Position numbers and translations under genes: made by a program. Below the pieces are notes generated by a model. That model had not been told where the DNA came from, made no database searches, and saw only the letters and a list, made by a program, of their open reading frames with translations. 64,000 nt of DNA, from the NCBI GenBank assembly GCA_036362985.1, contig JAYGXS010000003.1, positions 65,161,822 through 65,225,821 of the forward strand. Direction: 5' to 3'. The stretch comes from Ligula intestinalis. Lineage: Eukaryota > Platyhelminthes > Cestoda > Diphyllobothriidea > Diphyllobothriidae. Positions 1 to 10,600 of the stretch are shown here, one piece after another. The stretch's first letter is position 1, and each line of letters opens with the position of its first letter.

Positions 1-99
1 TCTAAATACTCCTAAAACTGCCGTGAAACGACATCATATTACGCCTGACATGACAAAATAAATGTAAAGATCTTTGTCTTTACACTTAAAGTCGTTCGC

Positions 100-210
100 C
101 GCAGGGTGAAAAAAGTATATATGAGAAGAAAAGGCGATATCGGGAACCATTGTTCTATCATCCTGACGTTTCGAAAACGTGCAGGCTTCCGTTATCATAT
201 ATATATATAT
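100..210 (-). repeat. PLE tail fragment, GAAACGTC type
   Basis: On the minus strand this stretch has CGAAACGTCAGG followed by an AT-rich run and then a GTTCC...GAT.TCGC block. The same order of blocks occurs at 7505-7570, 26441-26497 and 30011-30122, where the first lies just downstream of a decayed GIY-YIG domain. I therefore read it as a detached 3' tail of a Penelope-like element. The full CTGANGA half of a hammerhead is not present, so it is not a complete ribozyme. The assignment rests on similarity seen by eye between copies. Confidence 0.5.
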
Positions 211-212
211 AT
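197..212. repeat. TA microsatellite
   Basis: Short uninterrupted (AT)n run directly left of the hammerhead candidate. A second run lies on its other side. Confidence 0.9.
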
Positions 213-249
213 GGGTGTGTTTGTTTGTGTTGTCCGACCAGCTGGTGTT

Positions 250-312
250 CAGGGTTATGCTTGGCTGATGAAGGCTAATAAGCCCGAAACAGTTCTGTAT
301 CAAGTTACCCCC
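250..312 (+). ncRNA. Hammerhead ribozyme candidate (type I, short stem III)
   Basis: The core is CTGATGA at 265-271 and GAAA at 286-289. Stem II is GGCU/AGCC (273-276 with 281-284) closed by an AATA loop. Stem III is two pairs (290-291 with 296-297) plus A289-U298, closed by GUUC. Cleavage is expected after A299 (GUA). Stem I has an inner helix (260-264 with 300-304) and an outer helix (252-255 with 307-310) separated by an internal loop, as in natural type I hammerheads, where that loop docks with loop II. The weak point is A272 opposite C285, where the family normally has a G-C pair next to the core, so activity may be lowered. Short stem III hammerheads are known from Penelope-like elements and retrozymes. 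No protein-coding part is attached here. Confidence 0.6.
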
Positions 313-337
313 AGATGCTGTCATACCCCACTTACTG

Positions 338-363
338 ATATATATATATATATATATATATAA
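338..363. repeat. TA microsatellite
   Basis: Uninterrupted (TA)n run directly right of the hammerhead candidate. With the run at 197-212 it brackets a unit of about 125 bases that contains the ribozyme-like sequence. Confidence 0.9.
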
Positions 364-1553
364 GTACAACGACCCATTCATTTTGGCTAAAACGAAGACT
401 TACATCTTAATGAAAAAATATAATCCGTCCTGGGACAGTGTCACCAGGTAATTGGAATGTTTTTTTTGAGTTTTTGAAACGCAAGCAAAAATGTGCGTTA
501 CATGCGTCATGTTTATGATCCAGGCAAAGTAGTTTAAGTCTCAAGCCATCAGGCGAACACGCACCAGTCAAGCTCACAGGATTCTTGCTGCTTATATGTT
601 TTGTGGTCGTATGGAAGTTATGTGCTTCATGTTAAAGCGCCTAAGCAAGCGTTTGTCATTTACTTACGAATATCTGGGTTGGCTTGATACTAAAACAAAT
701 TTGTATAACGGTGAGTTACTACAAAGGTCAGTGAATCGTTTGGGAATATTCGTCAAATTTGATACGACACGCGCTCGGTGCGATGCCGACTGGTTACCTA
801 AAAGATCTCAGGTAACTTGCTAGAAACAAAAAGCGGTATCTCAGGATTTTGGCAGATACTTTGGACCCATTTATTGAACCAGTAGTCCGAAAATATATAA
901 TAAAAATAGTACTTAAAAAGTATGGGAAAAGAGTTACTGTCTGTGCGCAAGAGAACTTTCGTTTTCCTATGCAGCAATTCTCTTTTAGAAGTCTTCAGTT
1001 GACAAGCGTGTTGTTACGTCAAAACATTTTTATAATCAGATGTTTGCCCTTAACTGTTCCAGGGTCTCGTTCTTCCAAGCATCTGTACGTCAAAGGTTTC
1101 ATTACCAAAACTATTTTCGACGTTAAAATATTAATTTTTTCAAATTATAAAATAATTGAGTGCACCTAGGCTGATAAGGAATAGACTATACAACATTTTG
1201 GTTAAAAATAACATTTCCCATTTTTACTGCCTCACTTGATTTATAATAGTGATCCTGTAGTTTTGGATTTCTAGAGGCTCTCTGTTCTGATTTATGATCA
1301 ACCTGGGAGTAGTAACGTAAGTGGGTGGTACCCCTTTTGCCATATTTGTTACCTGTCCCAGACTGCTATACCATAAAAGCCTGTCGTGAAAAGCAGAAAG
1401 GATGGATGTAAGTTGCTAAAAGCGCTTGCGATGTACACACATCAGGAATTACAGCACAAGAGCAGAAGGATACATATGTTAAGATATCGTGCAAGCAGTG
1501 AGGCACCATCAAAAATTATAAGCACACCACTTTCTACAAGGCGAGCCATTTGA
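364..1553. other. No gene seen
   Basis: AT-rich sequence between the TA repeat and the 5' end of the CR1-like element. The short open frames here (up to about 106 codons) show no recognisable motif or splice context. Confidence 0.5.
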
Positions 1554-1918
1554 CATCTCAAATTGTGGCTCAAATTTCTCGTCCTCCGTGTAAAAAATAC
1601 TATTTTCCTGATTTTGGGATTTCGAACCAGCTAGCACTCTGTCAGACACTCGTTATTAGCTATTGGATTCGTTTTCACAACATCCCTAACCTCAGAAGCC
1701 ACGGCAGGCACAAGTCAGAACGAGCAACATTTCCGTGACCACCTTCCGTCAACAATTCTCAGGGATTCCAACTATCTACAAACGCCTGAGTCGTTCCAAT
1801 ATCATTTCCATACAGTTTATCGCTTTATACATATTGCATAGAGCGTTAATGTCGTTTAACTTTACTTCGATCTATGGTGGAGAGCAAAACTAAACGTACA
1901 GCGCAACGTGTAAAAAGT

Positions 1919-1993
1919 CTGCCAAGAGTGGGATTTGAACCCAAAACCCGTGGTTCGCGGGCATCGGTCGTTACCATTAGACCACGAGGACGC
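1919..1993 (-). pseudogene. tRNA-like module antisense to CR1 copy A
   Basis: On the minus strand there is a perfect Pol III A box (TGGTCTAATGG, 1974-1984) and B box (GGTTCAAATCC, 1931-1941) at normal tRNA spacing, a D stem GGTC/GACC, an anticodon-like stem CCCG/CGGG and a T stem. The anticodon loop lacks the usual U33, and the acceptor strands pair poorly, so this is tRNA-derived rather than a decodable tRNA gene. The same module, in the same antisense position, sits at 59884-59960 beside CR1 copy B. It therefore belongs to the element and is not a chance neighbour. Confidence 0.6.
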
Positions 1994-2055
1994 ACGGTTT
2001 CGACTGATTTAATTCAGATATAAGCCCAAATCACAATTTCGAGGGTGGACACCGC

Positions 2056-3250
2056 ATGGTTGGCGCAACGAAATCGCGCCATGCTAAAAGGCCTAGAAGT
2101 CCTTGGAGCTCAATAGACACCAAGCACGAAGAGCGAGAAGGCATATCAGACATGGAACTTTCCAAAGCATTTTCCGTCATACAGAAGGAAATGGTATGCC
2201 TTAAAACAGAATTAGCGAAACTGAAGTCACTTTTGCATATTCTAACGCATGGCTCGATGTTGGAAACGACTTAAAGCCGAGAAAAAAGCCAAGATGAAGA
2301 AAACCGAGGAGGTTTCCATACTCCATAAGCAAGGTACAGCAGAACCAGTAGTGGAACTCGACCTAGTCAAAAAGTCGAAAATCATGAAAATGTAGAAGAC
2401 CCGGGAGTCGAACCCTGTACGTTGGGCCAACAGACAGACGGTGTTGCCACGAGACTAGCAGACCACGATGAAGGGACTGAACATTTTGCTAAGTCAAAGG
2501 GAGTCAGGCTTAACACAGTCCCAAAAACCAAGCAGGCGGTGTCTAAGATACCAGTAAGAACTAGTCTGGTTGCTCCTCCCAAAAAGCCCAAGACGCCACC
2601 GACTTACCAATAAAAAAGTTGCCTTGGCACAAAAGAGGATCTGTCGGGTCCTTTTAATGATCAAATGCCAAAGCTAAGGGACCTCACAGCTCAAGTCGAG
2701 GATACCCAAACGTCGGTAGGGTTCACTAATAAAACGCATAGCCCGTTATTTAATCGCAACCAGTGCATCGTCATACAAGGCATGCCTGAATCTTCTACGG
2801 AGACCCCAATGACTAGGATTGACCATGATATGGAGTTATTTCGTGGAAACATTAAAGTTCTCCTACATGAAAATAAAGAAATGGAGGTCTCCGTCCTAAA
2901 AGCATTTAGGATGGGCCTGAAGAAGGATCCATATATGGGCTCGAGTCAACCCAGACCAATTAAATTTATACTCAAGCACGAAGAACAAGCGAAGCTACTG
3001 TTGAACACGAAATCGCGACTAAGGTACAAGTGTCAAACGGTGTTTTTTTCAGCGGGAGTACTCGCATGCCGAGAGGGACAAGTGAAGGGCACTGAAAACT
3101 GAACTCCACAGGAGATCCAATGCGGGCGAGAGGAACCTGCGAATAATGAACGGGGAAAACATCACCGCCCAGAGGTCATTCCGCTGGAGACAGCCAATAA
3201 CGCTGAGTTTTACACACAAAAAGCAGACCAAAACTCAGGCAATAAAGTAG
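2056..3250 (+). pseudogene. CR1-like ORF1 remnant (copy A)
   Basis: ORF1 proteins of CR1-like elements bind element RNA and form the ribonucleoprotein. This copy starts with an ATG at 2056, matching the start of the better kept copy B protein. The N-terminal part reads about 72 codons, with a leucine-rich coiled coil (MELSKAF...LKTELAKLKSLL). A stop and frameshift follow. Further pieces are open at 2422-2613 and 2665-3102. The last piece carries the conserved block beginning NQCIVIQGMPES and ending near ILKHEEQAKLLL, which corresponds to the RNA-binding domain in copy B. The stretch 2399-2472 overlaps a second tRNA-like module on the other strand. Copy A is more decayed than copy B here. Confidence 0.75.
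2399..2472 (-). pseudogene. Second tRNA-like module, inside ORF1 of copy A
   Basis: The minus strand has a perfect B box (GGTTCGACTCC, 2404-2414) and an A box with one mismatch (TAGTCTCGTGG, 2447-2457) at tRNA-like spacing. In copy B the corresponding A box (59420-59430) is perfect. The sense strand of the same bases is part of the ORF1 reading frame. No clear acceptor pairing or normal anticodon loop is visible. Confidence 0.5.
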
Positions 3251-3300
3251 CTAATTCGCAGAGACCTTCCGGCTCCCTCGACCTACAAATCGGTCAGAAC

Positions 3301-6150
3301 TCTATGCCGGCGAAGCTGCGCTTTCTTTATACGAACGCACAGACTTTGCTTCAGAAGATTGGCGAGCTCAAATTTTGTATGGCTGACATACAGCCGGATG
3401 TCATATCCATTACAGAGACCTGGCTACAGGCCAACGTAATGGATGCCAAAATTGTACCCGGAGAGTACTAAGTTTATCGTCGGGGCCGGATACATAGGAG
3501 GGAAGGAGGAATAACAGTGTTTGTCAAGAAGGGCATCATTGCGTCAGAACGCAAAATTGGTTCCTCTCATGATTGTGAAGCGCTATGGCTTAAACTGAAA
3601 ACGCGTGATGCATCCACTTTACAGTTCATGACTGTCTATAGGCCGCCAAATGAAGCTCCAGAGGGTGGTGAGACCTTGTTTGAACCAATGCGTGAACTGG
3701 CTCAAAAGGAAAATGCGCTGATCACTGGAGATTTTAACGCCCCACTGATTAACTGGGATGACCTATCAGTTAAAAGTTCTGATGAGTCTTTAAGCTGCAG
3801 ACTCTTAAAGCTGACCGGAAACCTCTCTCTCGTGCAGAATGTTGGATTCCCAACGAGAATAAAAAAGCACAAACAGCGAACTTTTTGGACGTCATATTAT
3901 TGAAAGACCCGATTGATACGAGCGAAATTAGGCCAATCGCGCCTCTTGGATAGAGTGATCATGTCATGATCCTGTGGGAATATGCTGCAAACACCAATCA
4001 ACCGAGAAATACGGCGGTTCGGTTTGACTACTGGCGCGGAAATTAGACCACAATGAGAAATGAACTAGCAGCAATAAATTGGTATGACCTTCTAACCCTT
4101 AGTCCGGATGCCGACTGTCAGGGATTTAATAAGCCAAGTAATGCATCGAAACTGTTCGATGAAAACAGAACAAAAGGCAAGCAGGCCTTCCTGGTGAACG
4201 CAAGATCTGAAGAGCCAAATAAACCGCAAAAACTCTGGAGAAGGTATTTATCAACACGCCAGCCTTCACACTACGAAGAATTCTGCCAAAAGCGGAACGA
4301 GGTTAGATCAAACATTCAAGAAGCGTAGAAAGACTACAAATCGAAAATTATCAAGCGAGCCATAACGAAGCCAAATGTGCTCTACAGTTAAATCAACAGC
4401 AGGCTATATAGCAAAGAAACCATTGCAGTACTTAAATGTGAAAATAATGAGGAAATTATTGACAATCTCTAAAAAGCAGAACACCTTAGCAAGTTTTTTG
4501 CATCTGTTTTTACTGAGGAACTGCATTTTAATCCGACAGACGTACATGCAGAGGTTAATGGCAGAATCATCAAGGAGCTCTGTTTCACAGAAGAAGCTGT
4601 AAGGAATGAACTTTTTGCGCCTAATGAAGCTAAGTCTCCGGGTCCAGACAAAATACCAGCAAAGGTACTGCAAGAGCTGGCTTTGGAACTTTTCAGACCG
4701 CTTACGCACATTTTTCAGTTGTCCTTTGATCGAGGCCTCCTCCCATCCGATTGGAAAGTTGCGAACACATATCCTATTCACAAGGGTGGATCCAGAACCA
4801 GCGCGAACAACTATTGACCAGTCAGCCTAACTTGCATCTGTTGTAAAGCTATGAAAAGGATCATCAAAAAGGCCACTGTGAAGTTCCTCGAAGAAAAAAA
4901 ACTTCTTTGATGGTGCCCAACACGGGTTTAGAGGAAACCACTCCTGCCTGACCAATATGCTTTACTCTATGTAGCAGTGGTCCAAGTCATTAGCGAAAAT
5001 ACCCCCGTAGATGCTGTTTACATAGACTTTAAAAAAGCTTTCGATTGTGTCCCTCACCAACGGCTACTCTACAAGGTTGGCGAATCCGGGATACAGGACA
5101 ATTAACTAAATTTGGTAGGAGATTTTCTCATAGGCCGATCGCAGTCCGTGTGCTTCGGAAACGCAATATCCTTTTCAGTGCCAGTTGCGAGTTAAGTGTT
5201 TCAGAGCTCCGTTCGTGGGCCACTATTGTTCCTTATTTACGTAAACGACTGTAGGCATGGACTTGTCAGCAATGGAGTCTTGTTTGCAGGTGATATTAAG
5301 ATAGGGCAACCCATCAGAAACGCTAACGATGAACAAACTTTGCAAGAAGGGCTTGACCACCTAGGTGAATGGTCCAAAAAATGGTCAATGCGGTTTAACT
5401 TTGAGAAGTGTGTCACATTGTGACTCAAGACGAAGAAGGTGAGCACGACGGATGACTCACACAACCACGTACTCGATGGAAGGTGCCTGTCGAACGTCAA
5501 TGAACAAAAAGATCTGGGTATGGTTATTGTGTCATCCCTGAAGCCGTCTTTAGAGTGTGCTAGGGCTGCCAAGAGGATGAACAGCGTTCTGCTTGCCATT
5601 AAGGGAATCGACATAGACAAAAAAACTATTTGACAAAATCTATGGAACATTTATTCGCTCACATCTAAAGTGTGGTGTTCAGGCGTTGCGACCTTGGTTG
5701 CAAAAAGATTACCAGATGCTGGAAAGAATTCAATTAAGGACAACGAAAATTGTGAAGGGCCTAAAGTCTTTATCTTACGAATGTAGACTAGAAGGATTAA
5801 ACGTTTTCCCATTGAGTATAGACAACTCCGCGGCGATCTCATACGGACGTACCGCCTCATGAGGAATCGGGAGTGTGCCCTGAAGTTTGATTACTTCTTC
5901 GCCTTCGCCACTTCAAAAACCTCCGTGGGAATTCCCTCAAACTGCGGGGAACCCTATCCCATCTAGAGGTCCGCAAGCAATCGTTCTCACAACGAGTCAT
6001 CGGTGCCTGAAACGGACTGCCCAAGAGGTCGTAATGGCAAACTCCACAGATGCGTTTAACCGAAAACTGGATGGACATCTACTTAAAAGTTACCGTTCAT
6101 ATGTGCAAGGAAGCAGAAATAATGTACGTCGGAAATACCTATAGATAAAA
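3301..6150 (+). pseudogene. CR1-like ORF2: endonuclease and reverse transcriptase remnant (copy A)
   Basis: ORF2 makes the protein that nicks target DNA and reverse-transcribes the element RNA. The endonuclease part shows ITETWL, VYRPPN, GDFNAP and a final SDH (APE family). The reverse transcriptase part shows KSPGPDKIPAKVL, VYIDFKKAFD (motif A), a damaged motif B region around GPLLFLIYVND, and FAGD in place of the catalytic FADD near 5287. The C-terminal part reads LRGDLIRTYRLMRNRECALKF, typical of CR1 tails. Stops at 3469-3471, 3951-3953, 4044-4046 and 4972-4974, with several frameshifts, make it inactive. These four stops are also in copy B. The D-to-G change in the catalytic box is specific to copy A. 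Confidence 0.8.
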
Positions 6151-6153
6151 CTT

Positions 6154-6321
6154 TACATTTGTATATGCTACTCACTGTTTTACAGTAAAACATTTTATGT
6201 TGGATTTATTATGTACACAAGAGACGATTCTGACTGCTCACATGCACACGCTAAAATTTTTACATGTATATATGTTACTCACTGTTTATAGTGCCATATT
6301 TTTTATGTTGGATGTTTCATG
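6154..6321 (+). repeat. Direct duplication in the CR1 3' UTR
   Basis: Two diverged units, 6154-6213 and 6261-6321, share the order TACAT.TRTATATG, TACTCACTGTTTTA, TTTTATGTTGGAT, ATG. The same duplication is present in copy B (about 55560-55715, minus strand), so it predates both insertions. Confidence 0.65.
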
Positions 6322-6789
6322 CATACTGTTTTCAATAGGGTCTTCAAAGGCATTGCCTACTACCCTAAATATACTGAACTATAACCTAAAACGATAAATC
6401 TTGCTGGGAAGCCCTCTTTTCATCTTCTATGAAATAGCACGTGTTAGCAACTATTTAACACCATACTGTACTAGCCAAAAGCTGAAGAGCGATTAAAACA
6501 TATTAAGTGGCATACAGAGATTATGCGAGACATATGTTCTATGAAGGAATGTGCGTGAGCTGATGTTCGTTCTGTTCTTTTCCATATATTCTAGGTCGGA
6601 AAGGAGTAAAGATTTTCCAACAAGACTCATTTTTCGTGCCAAACAGTAATACGGAAGTAATGAATCAGGATTAAAGCATTACTACCGTGAACATTTTAAA
6701 TAGATATCCAATAGATAGAACGTGATAACATATGAAAAATAACGGCGAGCGAATTGTTACCCGCGCAATTTTGACAATGAGTGCGTACA

Positions 6790-7575
6790 CAGAGGAGACA
6801 GAGGAGGCCACATTTAACATACCCAAAAGTTCAGTGAACTTACGAACGTGAAGAATTTATCGGAAGCACTCAGCTGCCTTGGAGTTGTGTACGAGCCAAA
6901 AGCAAAAATAAAGCGCAGGCTCCTGAGACCAAAAGACACACTGCCATGGCAAGAGGCGTTTCGTTTAGTTTACCGGATCTAGTGAGATTACGCACGAATA
7001 ACCTACGTCAGAGAAACCGGAAAAATACTTCAGATGCGAACAGCCGAGCATACAGTGGCAGCGAGGAGGATATACGCTAACTTCCAGGTTGCAGCTTACA
7101 TATTTTTAAGTTTAATTAGGCCGAACTTCTCAAAAGATGTGACAACCGCGTGGGCCACAAGCTGCTTGAGTCACTTCACAATCGCAACGAATATCCATGC
7201 CTATTATGCCCACTGAGGCATTATCTGCGCAGGAGAATCAGTCACAAGAGAAGGGCCAGGTCGAGAAACAACTCCAACGACAGCGACCGTGGTTTTTGCA
7301 TCTAACACGGATAACAAAATCGTGGCAATTAATAATTCAAGCCAGTACCACAATAATTACGGACCCAAGAGGTCGTACAGGAGCTGATAAATAAAATGCA
7401 CATGCAAGTGGCCGCTAGGAAATGTAAATACTGCGCAATCTGTTCATTTATCACCCCAAACTGTGCATCTCTCACCCTACTCTGCGATTGTCTTTGGTTT
7501 CTTAACAGAATCGAAAACGTCAAATAAATAAAATTCTTGTTTCAGCGATTGCATCTTCCAGTTCTGAGCCGTTGC
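6790..7575 (+). pseudogene. Penelope-like element remnant (linker, GIY-YIG, tail)
   Basis: A decayed C-terminal part of a PLE polyprotein. Reading across frames, 6800-7080 gives a linker block (NLSEALSCLGVVYEP, then LRPKDTLPWQEAF), a GIY-YIG start region (VYRI, YVRETGK), and a following EHTVAARR...QVAAY block. A continuation near 7130-7200 resembles the RELLES helix of this endonuclease. The GIY-YIG nuclease nicks target DNA for insertion. Downstream at 7505-7570 lies the GAAA(A)CGTC...AATAAAATTCTTGTTTCAG tail also found at 26441 and 30072. Stops and shifts are frequent. It belongs with the PLEs at 32470-35010 and 49322-50392 by its linker style. Confidence 0.65.
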
Positions 7576-7584
7576 TTTGACCGC

Positions 7585-7618
7585 AAACGCATGCTAAGAG
7601 GGTGAACGGCATGCGTTT
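7585..7618. repeat. 10-base perfect inverted repeat
   Basis: AAACGCATGC (7585-7594) and GCATGCGTTT (7609-7618) form a perfect stem with a 14-base loop, just past the PLE tail. Function unknown. Confidence 0.6.
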
Positions 7619-7619
7619 T

Positions 7620-10600
7620 ACAACAGATTCTGGCCACATGCTTTGTAGAAGTCCAAAACGATGCAGTGTACCTTAGGCTGAAGGTTCAAATAAACCATGT
7701 TGCGCTATCGTTCATGGTATTGCGGATAGTCAACTGAGGATAATCTAAGGTCTCCCATGGGTGGAAGGGCCAGACACAAATATCTCCTCCCCGATGTCCT
7801 AAGGGCGTGGCGTTCAGATGACTATATCAGATAACATATCAAATTGTAGTTTGCTTTATTGACAGATTTGCTTCATATTTATTCAAAACAAATGTTGCAA
7901 AACATTTTTATGTCCTTTGAAGGAATGCGTCCACGCCCATTTCCAAGTGTTTTGACCGTGGTGATATGGGGGAAAAGTGAAAGCTTCATGCAAGTCCACA
8001 ATATTGTTTCCTCTTGATCTTAGTAATCATTTTTTTGCACAGAACGAACTTTCTTAAAGACACTGCTCAGGCTTCTTTCCTCAATCTATGGTTAACCGAA
8101 AAAAATGGCTAAAGGAACTTACGTGAAAATGCTGCAGTAACCTCATTTATGTTATATTTTAAGAGCTGTTATATTTTCCGTATTTATTATATTTACTTCT
8201 AGAAAATTGGACAGTATCTCTACATAGAACCGCTGTTTGCCTAACCGTTTGCGCGTATTTTCGATAGCTCAAATATTTTAAGCGTAAAAGCAGCATTCAT
8301 ACAATGCATTTTCTAGTGGATAAGATGGCAAAAATTGGCGTGCTGAATCTTAAATAACGTAAAATGATCCAGCAGAGTGGTAATAAAAGATTGGAGCAGA
8401 AGCGACAGAACTGATTTTGTTTCATTTTGGAAACGCAAACGATGGAAAACGGCAAGGCCTGGCGTCGAAATAAAAATGAAACTTTGCCCTTGGACATTTT
8501 CCTTAAAAAGCAAAGGTGCGATTTCGTTGACTTCATATGTCAGACAGTCAAAGTACCCTTTGCTCAACGTAATTTCCAATAGGATACTCATACATATTTG
8601 CTTTTTCATAAGTTGCTCAACCTTTTTATTATCATTAAAGGCGTCACATTATTTTGCAAGAAGAGATTCTAGAAAATAATATGTTTTAATTACAAAGCCT
8701 TACATTTTGTGGCAGAAGGATAAAGTATTCAATAGATTTTGCTGGTCAGTAAAACTTTTGTTAATATATTCAAATGGAAATTTTCCCGGGTAAGTGCTAC
8801 TGAGAGTGTGACACGGGCCCATAAACATATTGTCTAAAAAAAGGTATATCAACAAAATATCAATCATGATATTTACCCCGCAACTTTATAGTGTGAACAA
8901 CAAAATGACACGTTAACTTTTACAACTTTGATTCATACTTAATCTCTCGTAGGTCAGTGTTATCCGTATCCATTTGAGTAACAACCAAGATTTGTCGCAC
9001 GCCCAAGGTTTAAGGCGGTAACACTTGACTTTTTTTATTATATTTTGACTTAAGAAGGAGACTCCATTAAGCTGCTTTATTTAGGCGTTTCGCGAAGCTT
9101 TTAAGAAATAGATAAATATAAAGGTATAAAGGCAATCAAGGTAATTTACTATCAAACAGGTACAAGAAATACTTTTTCAAGCAGGTTTTCCATAAAATAC
9201 ATTTGAATTTATAAGGACAGTCAAAAAAGGCATACACAATAAGAAGCTTGTTTTCACACATGAAGCATTTTGCTAGTGGTCAGATGGAAGCCTTTTAAAA
9301 ATCCTGCATCCTATCATGACTAAAATGACGTCAGAAAAGACCACATGGTAATAAGTTTCACAACTTGAGTCAATGCCAATTAGCGAAAAAGTATCAATCT
9401 TTCGTATATGTCGACACGTTGCGTGATCTTTGGCGACGACTCTATGTATAAGTGGAATTCCCACACAATGCTTGCCAAATAAAACTTGTCTTGATAGTTT
9501 TGGTTGAACGTAGAGATAAGTAAAAGAAATTATGCCTTCCCGTTTATGCTTGTTCGTACATTTTCATGGTAATGAATTCCTGCTGTTAGGAAGATAAACA
9601 TGTTCTACCTAATGCTAATGACTACGTTTGATTTTTTTATTTTGTTAATTCTGCTAACGAAAAGAATAGTTAACGAGCGGTTGCATTTTATCTTCTTAAT
9701 TCTAGCTTCTGCTTCTAGCAAACAATATATGTAATCATACGTTGGCCTTCATTTTAACAAGAAAAATGTTTTGCATGAATACTTAAACGCTAGACTGCAG
9801 TTCACAGTTTGAGTAGGCCAACGTTCTTTAATATTTCTCCACGTCCCTGCACCGCGCCTTGAAAGGAAATTATAGAAGCTCTTTGATGGTGACTTTAATT
9901 TTGTTAAGTTTGGGGGACTTATACATATGTCACGTGAATGCAGGAATCACGGGGTGAATGACCGTTAACTTATATGTTTGCCCTGAAACCTAAATGCATC
10001 AAAACGCAGAACCGGTACCCATCAGGTTAAAGTTGCCATGAAGTGCGCTCTATGAGTGGTTGTGTTTTGATGTGGTTTGCGAACATCCTGGCTGACAACG
10101 AGATACAGAAGAGGACGACTGATGCCGATAAACATTCGTTCGCTTGCTCGCATCATTATTATTAGCAGCTGTTATGTTCATTCTCCTTTAAAGATCTTCC
10201 AGAAATTCATAAACATTTACACAAAGTTCAACCGCACCAGATTTATTCCAATTCTTGTGGAAGTGTTAACGTCAGGGCGTGTTTTTATATTGATGTAATG
10301 ATATGTTTATCAAAATGCTTTGTGTTCAGATTCTTTTAACAACAGAAATATTGTTGACGTTGAAATTCAGTTATTATTTTCAATTTTGATAATATTAAGA
10401 TCAGACTTTCGAATTTACCTCTGCATATGGACCCTGCAAGCACTTAAAACAACTCAAAAAATCGTTATATGTGGTAAAAGTTATAAGCATGCATAAGAAG
10501 TGTTATAAAAACGATTTGTTGCTTCATAATGTCCCTTCTAGTCATCATGCCGCACTTCTGCAAACAAATTTTAAAAAACCTTCCGATGCAGTTGCTGCGC

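Larger units (their letters stand above)
1554..6395 (+). mobile_element. CR1-like non-LTR retrotransposon, copy A
   Basis: A nearly full-length but inactive element. Order: a 5' region with an antisense tRNA-like module, ORF1 (coiled coil plus a nucleic-acid-binding-like domain), ORF2 (APE-type endonuclease then reverse transcriptase), a 3' UTR with an internal duplication, and a tail of ACTGAACTATA-like units. Its ends were set by comparison with copy B on the opposite strand (about 60305 down to 55465); similarity begins near 1554 and stops near 6395. The endonuclease and reverse transcriptase motifs and the short tandem 3' tail point to the CR1/L2 group. Many stops and frameshifts are present. 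No target-site duplication was convincing by eye. Confidence 0.85.

Noticed and set aside
34..381. 115-codon minus frame with YIYIYIYI runs, and its 85-codon counterpart on the plus strand
   Set aside because: Produced by the TA microsatellites at 197-212 and 338-363; TA repeats translate to YIYI in several frames.
1919..1993. A functional tRNA gene
   Set aside because: A and B boxes are fine, but the anticodon loop has no U33 and the acceptor pairs poorly, so no isotype can be assigned.
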